From Hyphomonas oceanitis SCH89 (GTDB lineage Bacteria; Pseudomonadota; Alphaproteobacteria; Caulobacterales; Hyphomonadaceae), in NCBI RefSeq assembly GCF_000685295.1, contig NZ_ARYL01000001.1, positions 248,001 through 312,000 of the forward strand: 64,000 nt of DNA. The letters run 5' to 3'. A program made the position numbers and the translations under genes. Every line of letters begins with the position of its first letter. Position 1 is the first letter of the stretch. Below are positions 1 through 7,574 of this stretch, piece by piece. Below the pieces are notes generated by a model. It searched no databases and had not been told where the DNA came from. It saw nothing but the letters and a program-made list of their open reading frames with translations.

Positions 1-62
1 TCCACGAGATGCGCTCAACCGAATATTTCGCCGAGGCACATAAACAGGTCACCGACGTCTGA
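1..62 (+). CDS. 3' end of an unidentified gene (partial)
   Basis: An open frame enters from the left edge (first full codon at base 3) and ends with TGA at 60-62, giving a C-terminus that reads HEMRSTEYFAEAHKQVTDV. It overlaps the stop of the convergent LysR gene by 14 bases. The tail alone is too short for me to name a family. It is called a gene end because the reading frame is open, compositionally normal and placed as a convergent neighbour would be. Confidence 0.4.
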   Translation, partial: HEMRSTEYFAEAHKQVTDV

Positions 63-996
63 CCGGCCGGCCTGCAGGCCGTAGCGCCTCTGACTCAAGA
101 ATATCCATCGCCACATCGCGGAAGACAAGGCCAAGCGCTTCAATATCCCGGCCTAGCGGCGAGCCTGTGCGCCAGATCAGGCTGACATCACGGGTCGCCA
201 GCAGATGGCGCAGCGGCCGCACGACCTGGCCGGGGTCACGCTGCGCTTCAACGACGGCGTAAAGATTGGGCAGGATGGCAACGCCGGCCCCCATGGCTGA
301 CATCTGCCTCACAGCGTCCAGCGACGTACCTTCATATTCCGTACTGACATGCGCGCCCGCTGCATCGGCGAGCATCTGGATCACGACGCTGAGCCGGTGA
401 CCGAAACCAAGGCTGAGCAATTCCCTGCCCTGCAAGGCACTGATATCAACCGGACCTTCGCCTTGCGAGAGCTCATCATCGGACGCGGCACATATGAAAA
501 GTGTCTCCTGGAACAGCGACATGCTTTCGCTATTCACATGGTCTTCCGGCGTCGAGATGATCATGTCGAGGCGGCCGTCATTGAGCTTCTCCTCCAGGTC
601 GATCGTGCGCTCCTCACGGACGCTCATGCGCAGGTCCGAGAACAGGCGGTGGAGTTCCTTCACAGCGCTCGGCAGCAGGTAGGGCCCGATTGTCGGCACC
701 GTGCCGAGACGGTAGCGGCCGGCGACACGCCCTTCGGTTTGCCGGGCAACGGTCTTCAGGTCTTCCAGCTGTGTGAGGATTACGCGTGCGCGCCTAACCA
801 CTTCCTCTCCCGTGGGCGTCATGATCGCGCCATTGCGCCCGCGTTCGATCAGCACGGCGCCCAGTTGCGCCTCGGCCGCAGCGATCTGGGCCGACAGGCT
901 GGGCTGAGAGACGTTGAGGGTTTTCGCCGCCTCGTGGAATTTTCCGGTCTCGGCCACGGCGACGATATACTGTAATTGCCGCAACGTAGGACGCAT
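49..996 (-). CDS. OxyR-like LysR-family transcriptional regulator lacking the redox cysteines
   Basis: A 315-residue LysR regulator. The N-terminal winged HTH is at about residues 2-60 (KFHEAAKTLNVSQPSLSAQI), followed by a periplasmic-binding-like effector domain. The effector domain follows OxyR closely (TSLDAVRQMSAMGAGVAILP). At the OxyR peroxidatic-cysteine position, where E. coli has GHC, this protein reads GHR (Arg201), and the resolving-cysteine position is Ala210. The only cysteine near is C169. So the fold is OxyR-type but peroxide sensing by the classical disulfide is not possible. An ATAG-N7-CTAT box lies 33 bp upstream of the start, suggesting autoregulation. Family assignment is secure; the effector is unknown. 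Confidence 0.85.
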   Translation of the reverse strand: MRPTLRQLQYIVAVAETGKFHEAAKTLNVSQPSLSAQIAAAEAQLGAVLIERGRNGAIMTPTGEEVVRRARVILTQLEDLKTVARQTEGRVAGRYRLGTVPTIGPYLLPSAVKELHRLFSDLRMSVREERTIDLEEKLNDGRLDMIISTPEDHVNSESMSLFQETLFICAASDDELSQGEGPVDISALQGRELLSLGFGHRLSVVIQMLADAAGAHVSTEYEGTSLDAVRQMSAMGAGVAILPNLYAVVEAQRDPGQVVRPLRHLLATRDVSLIWRTGSPLGRDIEALGLVFRDVAMDILESEALRPAGRPVRRR

Positions 997-1028
997 CAGG
1001 GTTTCCTTTGGTTGAAGCCGACACTTTG

Positions 1029-1065
1029 ATAGACTTTGACTATCGAAACAAGAGTGTTTTCGTAT
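1029..1065. promoter_or_regulatory. OxyR-type operator (four half-sites, 11-bp phasing)
   Basis: ATAG at 1029-1032 and CTAT at 1040-1043 form an inverted repeat with a 7-bp spacer. At the same 11-bp phasing come AGAG (1051) and GTAT (1062), each one mismatch from ATAG and CTAT. This is the layout of the OxyR tetramer consensus. The site lies between the divergent LysR gene and the carbonic anhydrase gene, closer to the former, so autoregulation is the simplest reading. Confidence 0.6.
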
Positions 1066-1284
1066 TGGAACTATGTATTGGAAGCCCCGAAATACCGACT
1101 GTGCGAACGAACCGGAGCGTCCCTTTAGTGCCAGCGACAGACCTTAAAAGCCGAAGTGCTTGCCGCTGCTACAGCGAGGTAACCCGCTCAGCTGTGGATC
1201 CGCCGCGCGATACCTGAGACGCCCACCGCGTCATACCTGACATCCTATCCAGCTTTCCTCCCACGCATCGAAAAGGAGTTTCGC

Positions 1285-1953
1285 ATGCCACGCTTTGCTG
1301 CGGGCGTCGTCCGCTTCCAGAATAACGTTTATCCCGGTAAACAGGACCTGTTTGAAGAACTTAGCCAGGGCCAGTCGCCCGAAGCACTGTTCATCACCTG
1401 CTCCGACAGCCGTATCGAAACGGCAATGATTACCCAAACCGAACCCGGTCAATTGTTCCACGCGCGCAATGCCGGGAATATCGTTCCACCACATACCGAG
1501 CATACCGGCGGCATGACAGCGGCCATCGAGTATGCAGTAGCAGTTCTGAGAGTGCCGCATATCGTCGTGTGCGGACATACTGGCTGCGGTGCCATGAATG
1601 GCGCGATGCACCCGGATGGCCTTGAAGGGCTGGACCATGTTCGCAAATGGCTGGCCTATTCCAAGTCAGCAGTCGATATCGTCGACGAGCTGGCTCCGAA
1701 CGGCACACCGGAAGACCGGATGCAGATGCTTATCGAGCAGAACGTTCTCGTCCAGCTGCAGCACCTGCGTACGCATCCAAGCGTCGCGCGTCGCCTCGCC
1801 AAGGGCGATCTCGAACTGCACGGATGGGTCTACGACATCCGCACAGGCGACGTGTCCGCCTTCGACGCCAACCAAAACACATTCATCCGGGTAGATGCGC
1901 ATTATGCCAGCCAGATTGCCGAACTTGCCGGCGATCACGACTGCGCGGCCTGA
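1285..1953 (+). CDS. Beta-class carbonic anhydrase
   Basis: A 222-residue beta-carbonic anhydrase interconverting CO2 and bicarbonate in the cytoplasm. Zinc ligands and the catalytic dyad are visible: CSDSR (C39, D41, R43) and GHTGCGA (H98, C101). The size matches the family. The start has a good ribosome site (AAGGAG, 1273-1278). The SulP transporter begins 24 bases after the stop, so the two are probably one transcript supplying and interconverting bicarbonate. Similar to E. coli Can/CynT; the subclass cannot be fixed from sequence alone. Confidence 0.95.
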   Translation: MPRFAAGVVRFQNNVYPGKQDLFEELSQGQSPEALFITCSDSRIETAMITQTEPGQLFHARNAGNIVPPHTEHTGGMTAAIEYAVAVLRVPHIVVCGHTGCGAMNGAMHPDGLEGLDHVRKWLAYSKSAVDIVDELAPNGTPEDRMQMLIEQNVLVQLQHLRTHPSVARRLAKGDLELHGWVYDIRTGDVSAFDANQNTFIRVDAHYASQIAELAGDHDCAA

Positions 1954-1976
1954 CCCCCAGACAACGGAAAAAGTCT

Positions 1977-3629
1977 ATGACAACACCCCAGACAGGGGCG
2001 CAGCCGAAAGGCGCGCCCTATTTTGACCTTTCGAATCTGAAGGGTGACCTGTTCGGCGGCTTGACCGCCGGCATCGTCGCCCTTCCCCTCGCGCTCGCCT
2101 TCGGTGAAGCCTCAGGCGCCGGCCCCATTGCCGGCCTCTGGGGCGCCATTTTTGTTGGCTTCTTTGCTGCCTTGTTTGGCGGCACCGGATCCCAAGTCTC
2201 AGGCCCGACCGGCCCCATGGTCGTCGTCTTTGCCGGTCTCTATGCCGCGCTCGGCGGCAACCCTGCACTCGTCTTTGGCGCCGTTATCCTTGCGGGCCTC
2301 ATGCAGATCCTGCTCGGCTTCATGCGCTTCGGCCAATATGTGAAACTGGTGCCCTACCCGGTCATCTCAGGCTTCATGAGCGGTATCGGTGTAATCATCA
2401 TCGCCCTCCAGCTTGCCCGTCTCTTCGGTCATGAACCGGATGGCGGGGGCACGATTCCGGCCTTCACGGCCGTGCCCGGCGCGCTGATGGACCCTAACTT
2501 CATTGCCGTCGGGATTGCCCTTCTGACGCTTGGCATCGTGTTCAGCTGGCCGAAGAAGTTTGCCGCCTATGTGCCCGGCCCGTTGGCCGCGCTCGTGATC
2601 GGCACGCTGGTCAGCATCGCCATCCCGGGTGCTCCGCTCCTCGGTGACATCCCGACGGGCTTCCCAAGCTTCGTACTGCCGGCCGTCAATGTGGACTCCG
2701 CCCTCATCGTCATCAAGGCGGCCTTCATTCTCGCCGTGCTCGGCTCAATCGACAGCTTGCTGACGTCACTTGTCGCAGACAACATGACCCGCACGCGTCA
2801 CCAGTCGAACAAGGAACTGATCGGTCAGGGCATCGGTAACGCCCTTGGCGGCTTCTTCGGTGCCATTCCCGGCGCCGGCGCAACCATGCGCACTGTGATC
2901 AACATCCGGTCCGGTGGCCGCACGCGCATCTCCGGCATGACACACGCCCTCGTGCTGCTGGCGATCGTCATAAGCCTTGGCCCGCTTGCCGCGAAGATTC
3001 CGCATGCGGTTTTGGCCGGTATCCTGGTAAAGGTCGGTGTCGATACGATCGACTTCTCCTACCTGAAGCGCGCCCATAAAGGGCCTCGCTGGGACTTGGG
3101 CCTCATGGTGCTCGTGCTTGGGCTCACCGTGTTCGTCGACCTGATCACGGCTGTGGCAGTTGGCGTGGTGCTCGCAGCGCTCGCCTTCATCAAGAACCTT
3201 GCCGATGATCAGATCAAAGCCGTTCAGGAAGACGAACCACGCCTCTCCACCGAAGAAGAGACGCAGATCCTGTCACGCTCAGGCGGCCGGGTAATGATGT
3301 TCGACTTTGGCGGACCACTCAGCTTTGGTGCGGCGGCTGACCTCGGCCACCATGTCCGCAGCAAGGCGAGTGACAAAGTGGAGATCATCATTCTCGACTT
3401 TTCCCGTGTCCCTTTCATCGATGTCTCGGCGGTCAGGGCCGTAGAAACCATCGTCGAGGACGCAGCAGACTCCGGCAAGCAGGTTTATGTCACCGGCTTG
3501 AACGAGTCTGTCGGACAAGTGCTGCATCAATTCGCCACCGGCCTGCCCGGGAGCAAGGAAAAGCAGTTCGACACGCGTCTTGATGCGCTCAAGGCAGCGG
3601 TGACGAGGTTGGAACCAAGTCGGGCATAG
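1977..3629 (+). CDS. SulP-family anion transporter with STAS domain (BicA/sulfate type)
   Basis: A 550-residue inner-membrane SulP protein: many hydrophobic segments through about residue 400, then a cytoplasmic STAS domain (about 430-540; IIILDFSRVPFIDVSAVRA). The N-terminal FGGLTAGIVALPLALAFGEA is the SulP signature. The chosen ATG (1977) is preceded by a modest GGA; a longer frame reaching back to 1647 would overlap the carbonic anhydrase and is rejected. Pairing with carbonic anhydrase suggests bicarbonate (BicA-like) rather than sulfate uptake, but substrate is inferred from context only. A terminator follows at 3663. Confidence 0.92.
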   Translation: MTTPQTGAQPKGAPYFDLSNLKGDLFGGLTAGIVALPLALAFGEASGAGPIAGLWGAIFVGFFAALFGGTGSQVSGPTGPMVVVFAGLYAALGGNPALVFGAVILAGLMQILLGFMRFGQYVKLVPYPVISGFMSGIGVIIIALQLARLFGHEPDGGGTIPAFTAVPGALMDPNFIAVGIALLTLGIVFSWPKKFAAYVPGPLAALVIGTLVSIAIPGAPLLGDIPTGFPSFVLPAVNVDSALIVIKAAFILAVLGSIDSLLTSLVADNMTRTRHQSNKELIGQGIGNALGGFFGAIPGAGATMRTVINIRSGGRTRISGMTHALVLLAIVISLGPLAAKIPHAVLAGILVKVGVDTIDFSYLKRAHKGPRWDLGLMVLVLGLTVFVDLITAVAVGVVLAALAFIKNLADDQIKAVQEDEPRLSTEEETQILSRSGGRVMMFDFGGPLSFGAAADLGHHVRSKASDKVEIIILDFSRVPFIDVSAVRAVETIVEDAADSGKQVYVTGLNESVGQVLHQFATGLPGSKEKQFDTRLDALKAAVTRLEPSRA

Positions 3630-3662
3630 AGTTCCGGTACGTTAACCAACAAACCCCGTAAC

Positions 3663-3699
3663 TGCCCCGCTCTTCCCCCCCGGAGCGGGGCATTTTTTT
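3663..3699 (+). terminator. Rho-independent terminator after the SulP gene
   Basis: A perfect 10-bp stem, TGCCCCGCTC (3663-3672) with GAGCGGGGCA (3683-3692), is followed by seven T (3693-3699). It ends the carbonic anhydrase-SulP transcript and isolates rpoH. Confidence 0.9.
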
Positions 3700-3874
3700 G
3701 CCCACGCCACCTTCACAGGAAGGCCGTATTTCCTATTTATGCTGCAGCGCGATGACATACATGCGCATTTCCGGGGAATACGTCGCCGCAAAGCGGGGCT
3801 AAGAACACACTCGGAACACCTAAACGGGAACCATTGCTGCAGGTGCGGGATAGGTTCCAAAAGGAGGATTTATA

Positions 3875-4789
3875 ATGGCCAACCCAGTTTCTGCACGTAG
3901 TTCGGTCGCCCTCAGCCCCGAACAGGGCCTCAGCCGGTATCTCAGCGAAATCCGCAAGTTCCCGATGCTCGAGAAGAACGAAGAATTCATGCTCGCCCGC
4001 AAGTGGCTCGAGAATGATGACACGGAAGCCGCCGAAAAGATGGTGACCTCCCACCTTCGCCTCGTGGCGAAGATCGCGATGGGCTATCGCGGTTATGGCT
4101 TGCCAATGGCTGAAGTGATTTCGGAAGGCAATGTCGGCCTCATGCAGGCGGTGAAGAAATTCGACCCCGAAAAAGGCTTCCGCCTGGCGACCTATGCCAT
4201 GTGGTGGATCCGCGCTGCGATCCAGGAATATATCCTGCGCTCGTGGAGCCTCGTGAAACTCGGCACGACGGCCGCCCAGAAGAAGCTGTTCTTCAACCTG
4301 CGCCGCCTGAAAGGCGAGATGAAAGCCCTCGACGAAGGCGACCTTCGCCCTGAACAGGCGCGCCTGATCGCCGAAAAACTGAACGTCACTGAGGCGGAAG
4401 TCTTCTCGATGAACGGCCGTATGTCAGGCTCCGATGCCTCGCTGAACGTACCCATGGGCACTGATGGCGACATGGAATGGCAGGACTGGCTGGCCGATGA
4501 TGACCAGGGCCAGGCCGAGAATTTCGCGGATCGTCAGGAATATGACGCCCGCATGGACCTGCTCGGCAATGCCATGCAAGACCTCAACGAGCGCGAGCGG
4601 CACATCCTCACCGAGCGCCGCCTGTCTGAGGAGCCAAAGACGCTCGAAGAACTCTCGGAAACGTACAATGTCAGCCGTGAGCGCATCCGGCAGATCGAGG
4701 TGCGGGCGTTCGAGAAACTGCAAAAGGCCATGAAGCGCATGGCCAAGGAACAGGGCATGCCGACAGCCGCAGGCGCCGTGGCAAATTAA
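3875..4789 (+). CDS. rpoH: RNA polymerase heat-shock sigma factor RpoH (sigma-32)
   Basis: A 304-residue group-3 sigma-70 family protein. Region 1.2/2 (LSRYLSEIRKFPML, then AKIAMGYRGYGLPMAEVISEG) and region 2.4 (FRLATYAMWWIRAAIQEYI) are present. The RpoH box QKKLFFNLRRLK near residues 135-146 separates it from other sigma factors. Region 4 ends in SRERIRQIEVRAFEKL. The start has a strong AAAGGAGG ribosome site. It directs transcription of chaperone and protease genes. It sits alone behind a terminator, with a 175-bp upstream region for its own promoters. Confidence 0.97.
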   Translation: MANPVSARSSVALSPEQGLSRYLSEIRKFPMLEKNEEFMLARKWLENDDTEAAEKMVTSHLRLVAKIAMGYRGYGLPMAEVISEGNVGLMQAVKKFDPEKGFRLATYAMWWIRAAIQEYILRSWSLVKLGTTAAQKKLFFNLRRLKGEMKALDEGDLRPEQARLIAEKLNVTEAEVFSMNGRMSGSDASLNVPMGTDGDMEWQDWLADDDQGQAENFADRQEYDARMDLLGNAMQDLNERERHILTERRLSEEPKTLEELSETYNVSRERIRQIEVRAFEKLQKAMKRMAKEQGMPTAAGAVAN

Positions 4790-4791
4790 GC

Positions 4792-5382
4792 TTACTCTTC
4801 GGCAGCCGGGTCCATTGGGGCTTCGGCTGCCGCTTGAGGCGCCTCTGGGACCATCTTGTCGGCCTGCTCAGCCTTGTCGAGCAGCACGGATTGGTCGCTA
4901 TAGGCCACATTGAAGCCGATAATCTTCCAGGCCTCTTCTTCCCTCACCCATTGTACCGTGACGCGGCCCGGCGATTTTTCCGATACGACAGACATGGCAC
5001 AGTCGGCGAACGTGCCTGATTTCGCCGCATCCGTGTTTGCGGCACTCCTGATCGTGCAATTCGGAGCCGAGAATTCAGTGACAGCGCCATACTGGCGAAT
5101 ATAGCGGTCGGTATCGTCGACAGCTTTCTGGGAAATCTCGATCCGGCGAGAGTAAATCGGGTCGCTGGCCGGCGGCAATCCGTCAGCCATGAATTGCCTG
5201 ACAATCTCATCCGTTGCGGCACTGCGGGCACTGACCGCCTTGAAAGCCTTGATGCCACCATTGACGCATGTGCCGAGCACAATGGCTGCAAGGATGAGCG
5301 AGCCAACGATCCAGTACACCTTGCGGGACTTGCGCGGTGCCGGCGATTGCTCATAAGGCTTCGGTCCAGCCGTATCGGTCAT
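4792..5382 (-). CDS. Membrane-anchored hypothetical protein
   Basis: 196 residues from the ATG at 5382. A short polar N-terminus is followed by one strongly hydrophobic segment (about residues 25-43, VYWIVGSLILAAIVLGTCV) and a soluble, presumably periplasmic, domain with two cysteines (about C110 and C128) that could form a disulfide. The C-terminus is Ala/Pro/Glu-rich. The domain (ITIEISQ... VTVQWVREEEAWKIIGFNVAYS-like pattern) suggests an NTF2/DUF4019-like alpha+beta fold, but I do not recognise the family. It converges on rpoH with only 2 bases between the stops. Confidence 0.7.
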   Translation of the reverse strand: MTDTAGPKPYEQSPAPRKSRKVYWIVGSLILAAIVLGTCVNGGIKAFKAVSARSAATDEIVRQFMADGLPPASDPIYSRRIEISQKAVDDTDRYIRQYGAVTEFSAPNCTIRSAANTDAAKSGTFADCAMSVVSEKSPGRVTVQWVREEEAWKIIGFNVAYSDQSVLLDKAEQADKMVPEAPQAAAEAPMDPAAEE

Positions 5383-5426
5383 GCAAGCGCCCCCCCTTTT
5401 CCCGTCTTCAGGACAGAACCAACCAG

Positions 5427-6260
5427 ATGTTACCTGATCAGGCAATACGCATTCTGGTTGCAAACGACCCTCGGGTCGCGCCCTACACGTCCATTCGCGA
5501 AAAGGACCTGACATCAGGCCATGGGGGGCGGTTCATCGTCGAAGGCAAAGTCACACTCGAAACGCTGCTACGTCGTGGCCGCTTTGCTGTCGAAAGCCTC
5601 TTCCTGTGCGAAACACGGCTGGAGCCGCTGGCCGATATTCTGGCCCATGTCCCCGCAAATGTGCCAGTCTATGTCGCCCCGCAGGACGTGATGGATGCGG
5701 TCGCGGGCTTCCCCATGCACCGGGGCGTTCTGGCCTGCGGCATGAAGGGCGACACGGCTGCAGATGCAGCCCTCGCCCTGAGCGAAGTCGCGCAGCGATC
5801 CCCCCTCCCCACAACCTTGCTGATGCTGTCCGACCTGTCCAATCACGACAATGTCGGCGCCTGCTTCCGCAATGCGGCCGCGTTTGGCGCCGATGCCGTC
5901 CTGCTCGACGCGCAATGCTGCGACCCGCTTTATCGCAAGGCCATCCGCGTCTCGTCAGGATCGACCCTGTGGCTGCCCTTCGCCCATGGCGGCAGCGGTG
6001 CGGAGATGATGCGGGCGGCGCGGGATGCCGGCTATACGGTCTGGGCGATGACGCCGCGCGCCGATGCCGCGCCGCTCGCCTCCCTCCCCGTGCCGGACAA
6101 GCTCGCTGTCCTGCTCGGCGCCGAGGGGCCGGGCCTGCCGGACGATCTTATCGCATCAGCCGTTCCGGTGCGCATCCCCATGTCGGGGGGCTTTGACAGC
6201 ATTAACGTGGCAACGGCCGGGGCTGTCGCCTTGGCGCACGTTTTCGCCGCCAGAGCCTGA
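5427..6260 (+). CDS. TrmH/SpoU-family RNA 2'-O-methyltransferase
   Basis: 277 residues from ATG 5427. The SPOUT knot motifs are intact: motif 1 NVGACFRNAAAFG, motif 2 LLGAEGPGL, motif 3 IPMSGGFDSINVATAGAVAL. The N-terminal ~100 residues form the substrate-RNA-binding part (FIVEGKVTLETLLRR). It transfers methyl from SAM to a ribose 2'-OH in tRNA or rRNA; the target nucleotide cannot be told from the sequence. The start lies 44 bp from the divergent membrane-protein gene. Confidence 0.93.
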   Translation: MLPDQAIRILVANDPRVAPYTSIREKDLTSGHGGRFIVEGKVTLETLLRRGRFAVESLFLCETRLEPLADILAHVPANVPVYVAPQDVMDAVAGFPMHRGVLACGMKGDTAADAALALSEVAQRSPLPTTLLMLSDLSNHDNVGACFRNAAAFGADAVLLDAQCCDPLYRKAIRVSSGSTLWLPFAHGGSGAEMMRAARDAGYTVWAMTPRADAAPLASLPVPDKLAVLLGAEGPGLPDDLIASAVPVRIPMSGGFDSINVATAGAVALAHVFAARA

Positions 6261-6293
6261 AAAGAAAACGCCCCCTCCAAACCGGAGAGGGCG
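6261..6293 (-). terminator. Terminator of the sulfate-assimilation operon
   Basis: Inverted repeat CGCCCCCTCC (6269-6278) / GGAGAGGGCG (6284-6293). Read on the minus strand the stem is followed by TTTTCTTT, so it terminates the operon ending with cysH. It lacks a T-run on the plus strand. Confidence 0.8.
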
Positions 6294-6335
6294 CTGCGGG
6301 AATGCGTGGTGTGACGCCCCACCCGTAGTGTTGGT

Positions 6336-7079
6336 TTAGAACACCCGAGGGCGCTCGTTCTTGTCAACATGCAGGCCGCACTCAGTCTTGGCCTGACCCG
6401 CCCAGCGACCGGCGCGTACGTCTTCGCCTTCAGCAACAGGCTTGGTGCACGGCCAGCAGCCAATCGATGGATAGCCCTGCGAGACCAGCGGATGACGCGG
6501 CAGATTACGCTGCTTGATCATCAGCTCGACATCTTCCGGCGTCCAGTTAGCCAGCGGGTTCACCTTGTAGCGGCCATTCGCGAATTCGAAGACCGGCAGC
6601 GACATGCGGGCACCGCCATGGAAGCGCTTGCGGCCCGTGATCCAGGCGGAGAAGCCTTCAAGGGCCGGCTCCAGCGGGCGCACCTTGCGCAGGGCGCAGC
6701 AGGCATCGGTATCGGTTTTCCAGAGATCGTTCTTCGGGTCGAGCACCTTGCGCTCTGTCTCCGACGGCGGGATCGAACGCACGCCAGTCAGGCCGAGCCG
6801 TTCAATCACTTCATCGCGGTGATCAAGCGTTTGCGGAAAATGCATGCCGGTATCGAGGAACACGATCGGCAGCGAAGGGTCGACATCGGCAATCAGGGCC
6901 AGCATGGCGACGCTTTCGGCACCAAAGCTCGACACGTAGGTCAGGCTCTCAGGCCACTCACGCACCATCGCAACGCGCAGGACCGTCTGTGCTGACGCAT
7001 CGCGCAGCTCGGTATTAAGACGTTCCAGGCGGATCTCGGGCGCTTCAGCGTTCCGAGCGATGATGTCACCATAAGGCAT
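6336..7079 (-). CDS. cysH: Assimilatory adenylyl-sulfate (APS) reductase
   Basis: 247 residues. It reduces activated sulfate to sulfite with thioredoxin. The cysteine pattern CC (127-128), CWPC (208, 211) plus catalytic ECGLH (C234) holds a [4Fe-4S] cluster, marking the APS-using rather than the PAPS-using class. The PP-loop-like SSFGAESVAML is at about residue 50. It is the last gene of the cys operon, 6 bp after DUF934, followed by a terminator. No ATP sulfurylase or APS kinase genes lie in the window. Confidence 0.95.
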   Translation of the reverse strand: MPYGDIIARNAEAPEIRLERLNTELRDASAQTVLRVAMVREWPESLTYVSSFGAESVAMLALIADVDPSLPIVFLDTGMHFPQTLDHRDEVIERLGLTGVRSIPPSETERKVLDPKNDLWKTDTDACCALRKVRPLEPALEGFSAWITGRKRFHGGARMSLPVFEFANGRYKVNPLANWTPEDVELMIKQRNLPRHPLVSQGYPSIGCWPCTKPVAEGEDVRAGRWAGQAKTECGLHVDKNERPRVF

Positions 7080-7085
7080 GTGGCT

Positions 7086-7574
7086 CTAGTTTCCGTGTCT
7101 CTTGCGGAACACCGGCACCCGACCGCCCGCAGCGGGCTGGTAGACTTCGGAATATTCCTTCAATGCGTCTACCACTTCAGATAGGGCAGCACGGGATGTC
7201 TCGTAAGCATCGATGCCTGAACGGTTCATATAGAATAACTGATCCCGCAGGACGTGGCCCACCGCGCGCAGCTCGCCTTCATAGCCAAAGCGGCGGCGCA
7301 GGAGCTGGGCCTGGCTGAAGCCGCGGCCGTCCGTATATTTCGGGAAAGCGATCTCGATTAGCTGTATTTGCTGCAGGTATGGCTCCAGAAGCGCCGCATC
7401 GTCATCAGGCGCAAGGCGCACGCCGACCTGCGTATTACGCTCAGCCAGGGTCGAGGCCTCAGCAAGGAAACGTGCCAGCGGAACCGTGAAGCAACCGCCT
7501 TCGGATAGCTCTGCTTCACCGTCAACATAGGCCCAGATATCGTCGATTTCGGCGCCATTCTTAATCAGCGGCAT
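7086..7574 (-). CDS. DUF934 family protein of the sulfate-assimilation operon
   Basis: 162 residues from ATG 7574, chosen because AAGGAAG lies just upstream; a start at 7598 would lengthen it by 8 residues. The family (DUF934) is regularly found between sulfite reductase and cysH in proteobacteria and is thought to assist sulfite reduction, but no activity is established. FSQAQLLRRRFGYEGELRAVG and DQLFYMNRSGIDAY are family-like segments. It overlaps the sulfite reductase stop by 14 bp, indicating translational coupling. Confidence 0.88.
   Translation of the reverse strand: MPLIKNGAEIDDIWAYVDGEAELSEGGCFTVPLARFLAEASTLAERNTQVGVRLAPDDDAALLEPYLQQIQLIEIAFPKYTDGRGFSQAQLLRRRFGYEGELRAVGHVLRDQLFYMNRSGIDAYETSRAALSEVVDALKEYSEVYQPAAGGRVPVFRKRHGN

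Noticed and set aside
1647-1976. Longer start for the SulP transporter
   Set aside because: It would overlap most of the carbonic anhydrase gene out of frame and adds Arg-rich residues with no match to SulP N-termini.
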